Positions 63,256-64,000 of a DNA stretch of 64,000 bases are shown here, one piece after another. The stretch comes from Sunxiuqinia sp963678245 (lineage in GTDB: Bacteria; Bacteroidota; Bacteroidia; Bacteroidales; Prolixibacteraceae): the NCBI GenBank assembly GCA_965140765.1, contig OZ223309.1:1240001-1304000 (forward strand). The letters are read 5' to 3'. Every line of letters starts with the position of its first letter. The first letter of the stretch is position 1. Under the pieces are notes generated by a model. It was not told where the DNA came from. It worked only from the letters and a program-made list of their open reading frames with translations, and searched no databases. A program made the translations under genes and the position numbers.

Positions 63256-64000
63256 ATGAAAAGTTATATTTTAAGCCTGATGAGAATAGTTGTATTGGTC
63301 GTTACTTTTGCCCCTGCAAGTATATTAGCATCAGATTTACCAAAGCTAAATACGTCTTTTAAAAACACGAAAGCTTATACTACAAGTAACCAGTTGATTG
63401 TTTCAACGGGGAAAGTAGAACGTACCTGGCGCTGGACAGGAAGGGGATTCGCAACAACACAAATTGTTAATTCATCAGGAGAAATTATCGCAACAAATTC
63501 AGGTCAGTCGGCAGACTGGGATCTAGGGGATTTAGGTGAAGGTAAATTGGTTTCATTGAATGCCTTCCGGGACGATGACGAACATTTTACCAGTGAACAT
63601 CTGACTGTTGAAGCCGAAATTGAATATGAAAAGTTACAGGTGAAATATGTCATTTGGGCATATCCGGGTACCTCTGGTTTACGCACCCAGTTGTGGTTAA
63701 AAACCACAAAAGGCAATAAACAGGCAGGCGAGCATATTGAGCCGGGAGTTTCCGAAACAGTTGTATTGAGCAAAATACCATCAAAAGTCATGGCATTTGG
63801 TTATTATGGCGGATTAAAAGCGGATATTGAACCCTATGAAATTTTAACGAAAGAAGATGTCCCTAAAAATGGAAGTTCAGATATCACAAACGGGCTTATT
63901 GCCTCCAATGAGACAAATGGGCTTATCCTGATTAAAGAATCGCACAAACATACGCACATGGTTAGCGAACTGGAGACAGGAGGATTTGAACGTGAAAGAA
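63256..64000 (+). CDS. Secreted glycoside hydrolase N-terminus, GH36-like (partial)
   Basis: Runs off the right edge, so only 248 codons are seen. The frame from the ATG at 63256 has a signal peptide (IVVLVVTFAPASILAS) and a beta-sandwich-like body with RTWRWTGRGFATTQIVN, SADWDLGDLGEG, KYVIWAYPGTSGLRTQLW and NGLILIKESHKHTH. RxWRWTxxGxxTT and YPGxxGxRT patterns resemble the N-terminal domain of alpha-galactosidase-like GH36 relatives in Bacteroidota. The catalytic part is outside the window. It starts 76 bases after the sulfatase and belongs to the same locus. Confidence 0.6.
   Translation, partial: MKSYILSLMRIVVLVVTFAPASILASDLPKLNTSFKNTKAYTTSNQLIVSTGKVERTWRWTGRGFATTQIVNSSGEIIATNSGQSADWDLGDLGEGKLVSLNAFRDDDEHFTSEHLTVEAEIEYEKLQVKYVIWAYPGTSGLRTQLWLKTTKGNKQAGEHIEPGVSETVVLSKIPSKVMAFGYYGGLKADIEPYEILTKEDVPKNGSSDITNGLIASNETNGLILIKESHKHTHMVSELETGGFERER

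Overview
The window looks like a Bacteroidota chromosome, probably a marine or anaerobic Marinilabiliales/Prolixibacteraceae-type lineage (the rank below phylum is inference). The evidence is large TonB-dependent receptors including a SusC/SusD pair, an ECF sigma/FecR pair, Bacteroidota-type -7 boxes (TAnnTTTG), almost no Shine-Dalgarno sequences, an RteC remnant and a sulfatase. No rRNA, tRNA or CRISPR array was seen.

Layout. (1) 1-7.4 kb, minus strand: a ribonucleotide-reductase operon nrdB-nrdA-nrdD-nrdG, then a LOV-like PAS protein and, after a perfect hairpin, a DUF5714-type protein. It is preceded by a clear cobalamin (B12) riboswitch, so an oxygen-dependent class I and an anaerobic class III reductase appear to share B12 control. 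NrdB has Phe where the tyrosyl radical normally sits (class Ic-like). (2) 7.7-22.2 kb: a metal/redox island. Two related TonB receptors share an unusual CxxC in the plug; around them are a small His-rich membrane protein, a DtxR/MntR-family regulator, a hemerythrin/RIC-like protein, a LuxR-type regulator with a degenerate receiver, flavodoxin, an AhpD-like protein, a TetR regulator, a heterodimeric ABC exporter and a CDF cation-efflux pump. A short palindrome lies upstream of tetR, of the ABC pair and of the CDF gene, suggesting one TetR regulon. (3) 21.1-24.9 kb: a gene graveyard with remnants of a methyltransferase, class I FBP aldolase, DUF6520 peptide, SusC, IS3 and IS982 elements, an Nramp transporter and a GH2-like enzyme.

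(4) 25.4-30.1 kb: two sensor kinases and a response regulator; the convergent kinase genes share a 26-bp perfect hairpin. (5) 30.6-52.4 kb, all plus strand: a complete Wzx/Wzy-type exopolysaccharide or capsule locus (UDP-glucose and GDP-mannose dehydrogenases, flippase, FrhB-like protein plus pyruvyltransferase, glycosyltransferases, polymerase, three hexapeptide acyltransferases, an unknown toroid protein, priming transferase, Wzi, Wza, Wzc). Two uronic-acid dehydrogenases and a pyruvyltransferase predict an acidic, decorated polymer. (6) 52.5-54.4 kb: IS3 and RteC remnants around a 21-nt degenerate tandem repeat.

(7) 54.5-64 kb: a polysaccharide utilisation locus: ECF sigma, FecR anti-sigma, SusC with an STN signalling domain, SusD, a sulfatase and the start of a probable glycoside hydrolase, consistent with induced uptake of a sulfated glycan.
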